Below are positions 60,601-64,000 of a DNA stretch of 64,000 nt, one piece after another. The position numbers were made by a program, and so were the translations under genes. Origin of the DNA: Hydractinia symbiolongicarpus (lineage: Eukaryota; Cnidaria; Hydrozoa; Anthoathecata; Hydractiniidae). The stretch lies in the NCBI RefSeq assembly GCF_029227915.1, contig NC_079882.1, positions 3,658,001-3,722,000 of the forward strand, read 5' to 3'. The notes below the pieces were generated by a model that searched no databases, was not told the DNA's origin, and was given only the letters and a program-made list of their open reading frames with translations. Position 1 is the first letter of the stretch, and the number at the start of each line of letters is the position of its first letter.

Positions 60601-63600
60601 CAAAAAATTATCTATGTTTTGATCAAAGCAGGATGCTATATATATATATATTATTTTTGAAGCGCTGCCTAATCTTACTGGAAACCTCAGAAATCACCTA
60701 CAAAACAGGGAATTATTCCTTAAAAAATTGGTTTATTTATTAAATATATTTACGTTTATTTATTTATACAGGATATATTATGATTCTTTAAAAAGATTGG
60801 TATAAAGAATTAATTGTTGTCAACTATAGGATATTAATAGGTTGTAAAAATGCATTATACCTTCCAAGAGCAATTTGGGTGGGTTGAAGAAACATTTCAC
60901 AATAAGAAATGTCATCAAATCATAAACCATTTTCATTTTAGTTGACATTATCTGCATAGCATAAACCATACAAAGGATAAAACAGCACAAACATGATGTT
61001 TATTAGAAGAAAACACAAGGATGTAGAAATAGTTTTCTTTTTAAAAAATATGTATTTTTATTTTTTTAAAAGTAATATAAATATATAGTGAATATATTTA
61101 CATGCAGCAAGAAGCTTCTTGCAAAGAAACAAAAATTCATGCAGCAACTGATTGCTCAAAACTTTTTTTTTTAATTCAGGCACCTGTAAAGAAAGATCAA
61201 ACGTGAGGTCTGGGTACAACCACAAAAAAACTATAAAAGCTTAAACAGATAACTTCATTTTAGTTGCAAGTGCTCAGGCACAGAGGAAGGCTTGTACCAA
61301 CCTATGCACAAGTGGAACTGAGCATAGAATTAAAAATTCTTAGTTGGAGATGAATAATAATTAACAAAATATTTAGTTTTTTTGTTGGAAAAGGTGAAAG
61401 AATTGTAATATGGAAATAATATATACTTGGATTATCAAGAAATTTTAAATGCAATTATGCAGTAATAACATTAAACATAAGGATGGAAATACAAATGGAC
61501 AGTTTATGACTTTATATCATTAACAGTTAATTAGAGTCAAATAAAACTTTTCCTGATAGTCCCACACTAAGAAGTAGAACTAAAAGTGGTATATCAGTTA
61601 AAAGTTGTGTTAAAAACTTATGAAAAGTTGCAGAAATTACAGAACATTAATCTTTATCATTAATTATGCTTTAAACACACAACACACTACCATAACATAC
61701 TACTTATTATGGTTACAGATAAAAAGCTATGATGATAAAGCTTGCTGATACAAAAATTTGTAGATTTACTAAGATGACTACTAAATTTAATAAATTTTAT
61801 ATTATAGCAAACATGGAAAACGGACGTTAAGCCGAGAATGATGATGATGATGATTTGTAGTGATAAAAAAATTGTGTAAAAATCATAGCTGACATTAAAT
61901 ACTTCCTGAGTTTGAAGATAATGTTGTAGTTATTTTTTTGAAATTTGAGGTTGTTGCCTCTTTCCCAGGACATTTAAATTTTCTGTTTGCAAAGATAAGC
62001 TAAAAGCCCTACAGTATGCAATTTTTTTCCATGCAGAAGCAATGCAAAGTGCTGCAATAGTAAGTAATTTTTTTTTATTTGTAGACAAAAAAAAGTGTTC
62101 AAAATCCTTAAAAGCTGTGTAGTCAAATATAAATAAAACAACTTATTATTGACTTTACAGAGTCGCTTGCAAAATTTAAAACAAAACTCTGCGACTTATT
62201 TAAACAAATTAACTAACATTTTCATGTCAATTTTGTGGTTTTCAAGTATAATTAATAAGACAAATAACACACCAGTCAAACTCACAGCTGATTAAGGCTG
62301 TAACAATGATATAGCTATCGACATGATCATATAATGAAGCAGTAATGCTGCAGGGTAAAAAATCACGAAAAGTGATTTTTGCTCTTAATTTTGTTTGTAT
62401 CATTCCAAATGTACTCTATTTGGCATAGTTAACAAACATGTTGGTCAGCATGGGCTAGTTTGAAAAATTCTAGAAAGGCCAATTTATTGCCAGTTTTTGA
62501 TCAACTCAACACTGTTGCTTTATCGTAAAACTGTTTTAATTTTTAATTGCTAAATAGTTTCATTACCATTTTGTTTCATTACCATTTTATCACTTTCCCA
62601 TTTTAAATACAATAAAAAATACACTTGCAACCCTAGATGCGAGTTTAAATTTTAATTGCGGCCATAATGATACCAAGGTATTACATTTTTGCAAAAAACC
62701 ATATTATTCTACTAGTCATGTCCTTTAACAACATACACTTTGAGTTTACTTTAAACTTTTAGTTATACACTCACTAAATAAAACTAGTACTAAATTCAGA
62801 TTACCACATAAATGATGTGGAGCTTAGAGTACTGTGAACATTGCAATTTAAAAATAACATATAATGGGAATTTTCATTAATGTTGTTAAATGTTCCATAA
62901 TTTTCCAGCTTGTTTCATGCGCCTACCTGCCTAAGGTTTTACCATTATTAAAAAGTCTTCAACCACAGGAAACTGCAATTGCAGTATAACTGAAACTTTT
63001 TCGTCTAAAACGTGAACATCGCTTAAGCAGCATCTCTGTAGCCCACAAACACTGACTTTAGTGGCCTTAGGTTGACAGCATACATGTTTTTTTAAAAAAA
63101 ACAACAACAATTGGAATGCCAAAATAAGGCTTAAGAATGCTTATAAAGAGTACCTTTTTAGGCTCAAAATATGCTTAAATAATGCTTAATGACAAAAAGA
63201 TTTATTGGAAAACTCTTATAAAGAAATATGTTTAAATGTAATATTTGAAAAAATATTACATTTAAACATCAGTAATTACAACTTGAAGCTCACTACATAA
63301 TGGTTAATTCAGACCTATTTTGTCAAGAAAAACTGCTCATGACACATATACAAAAAATACTTTACAAAATTCACTTAATGCTTAAATTAAGTGAATTTTG
63401 TAAATGCTTGACCTGCAGATGCTTATAGATGTCATGTTTAAAAAAACATGTAATAGCCTACAAAAATCTGTAGATTTCTTTTTAAACAGAGGTAATGATA
63501 TTAGGGGAACCAAAATTTTGTTTTACTGCAACATTATTTTATTTTGGAAAACACAACAAAAAAGCTGGTTGCCATTTCTTTTAGAATTATGAGTTACTCT

Positions 63601-64000
63601 CATTTAGCTAGCGGTAGAGTGGTCTTATATATTTCTTTTACTGAGCAAAAAATTGTGTGATTCCTATTCTGTTGAGCCTTTATCTTCCACTAACAGGATA
63701 AACATTTTTCCCTGAGTGTATACAGTACATTGCAAATGTTTGTGATCAGTACAAGATCATTACAAATTGGTTGAATTTTCAGCAAAAAAGAACAACAAAT
63801 AAAATTTCAGCTTTTTTATTGTTCTAATTTTGTTCCTATTTTCAGGCTCTTATAAAATTGTCCTTACAGAAATTGTGTGCTACTAATAACTATGTATATA
63901 ATTTAAATAAAAAATACTAAATTTGTCTAAAAATGTCTGAATTCAGCATCAAAATTTATAGTATATAACCCACAAATTTTCAAGTTTTATGCAAGTACAA
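57632..64000. other. Region upstream of AFF coding start, no gene seen
   Basis: 6.4 kb of AT-rich DNA. Because the AFF ATG sits 1 nt after a 3' splice site, at least part is a 5'UTR intron. The 62931-63122 stretch is less AT-rich than its surroundings and ends at CAG/GTAGGC on the minus strand, so it is a weak candidate 5'UTR exon. TA repeats lie near 60640 and a GAT repeat near 61840. No coding exons, RNA genes or clear transposon ends were found. Confidence 0.5.

Noticed and set aside
62931-63122. Minus-strand 63-codon frame ending at CAG/GTAGGC
   Set aside because: Not protein-like. At most a 5'UTR exon candidate for AFF, without further support.

Overview
This is an AT-rich, intron-rich metazoan window. 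The genes point to a cnidarian, most likely a hydrozoan-type medusozoan: VEGF-like ligands with a C-terminal CXCXC tail, an AFF-family transcription-elongation scaffold, an NXPE-family esterase-like protein, and many Penelope, hAT-like and piggyBac-like remnants. The organism is inferred from gene content and not proven. There are no prokaryotic operons, CRISPR arrays or rRNA genes.

Layout. 101-944 (-): 5' part of the tRNA 2'-O-methyltransferase FTSJ1, running off the left edge. 2621-18645 (-): a complete 15-exon acylglycerol kinase (AGK). A divergent intronless Rho-type GTPase (4266-4865, +) sits inside AGK intron 13. AGK intron 1 carries a Penelope GIY-YIG fragment and a 3.1-kb hAT-like element that itself contains two smaller inverted-repeat elements and a tRNA-like structure. 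21376-27499 (+): a six-exon gene for a small, probably mitochondrial protein of unrecognised family, with two MITE-like insertions in introns. 28205-31238 and 32335-36368 (both -): two tandem VEGF/PDGF-like growth-factor genes with matching exon phases; the second has a 20-bp minisatellite in an intron. 38341-40564 (+): a broken Penelope-like retroelement ending in a fold-back duplication. 42191-43606 (+): a single-exon NXPE gene, flanked on both sides by one degenerate repeat family. 48074-57631 (-): a complete 23-coding-exon AFF1/AFF4-like gene. 57632-64000: no coding sequence seen, probably 5'UTR intron or intergenic DNA upstream of AFF.

The genes do not form a functional cluster. FTSJ1 acts in tRNA modification, AGK in mitochondrial lipid metabolism and TIM22 import, VEGF in secreted signalling, NXPE in the secretory pathway, and AFF in Pol II elongation. 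Exon boundaries were placed by hand from GT/AG sites, codon phase and remembered family similarity. All listed internal junctions of AGK, AFF and VEGF-A keep frame. The FTSJ1 3' end, the VEGF-B 5' part, the acceptor of AGK exon 9 and the exon-1 donor of the mitochondrial gene remain uncertain. I did not find a convincing undescribed multi-gene system. The best leads are the nested atypical Rho GTPase, the tandem VEGF pair, the nested transposon stack, and the NXPE gene within a repeat family.
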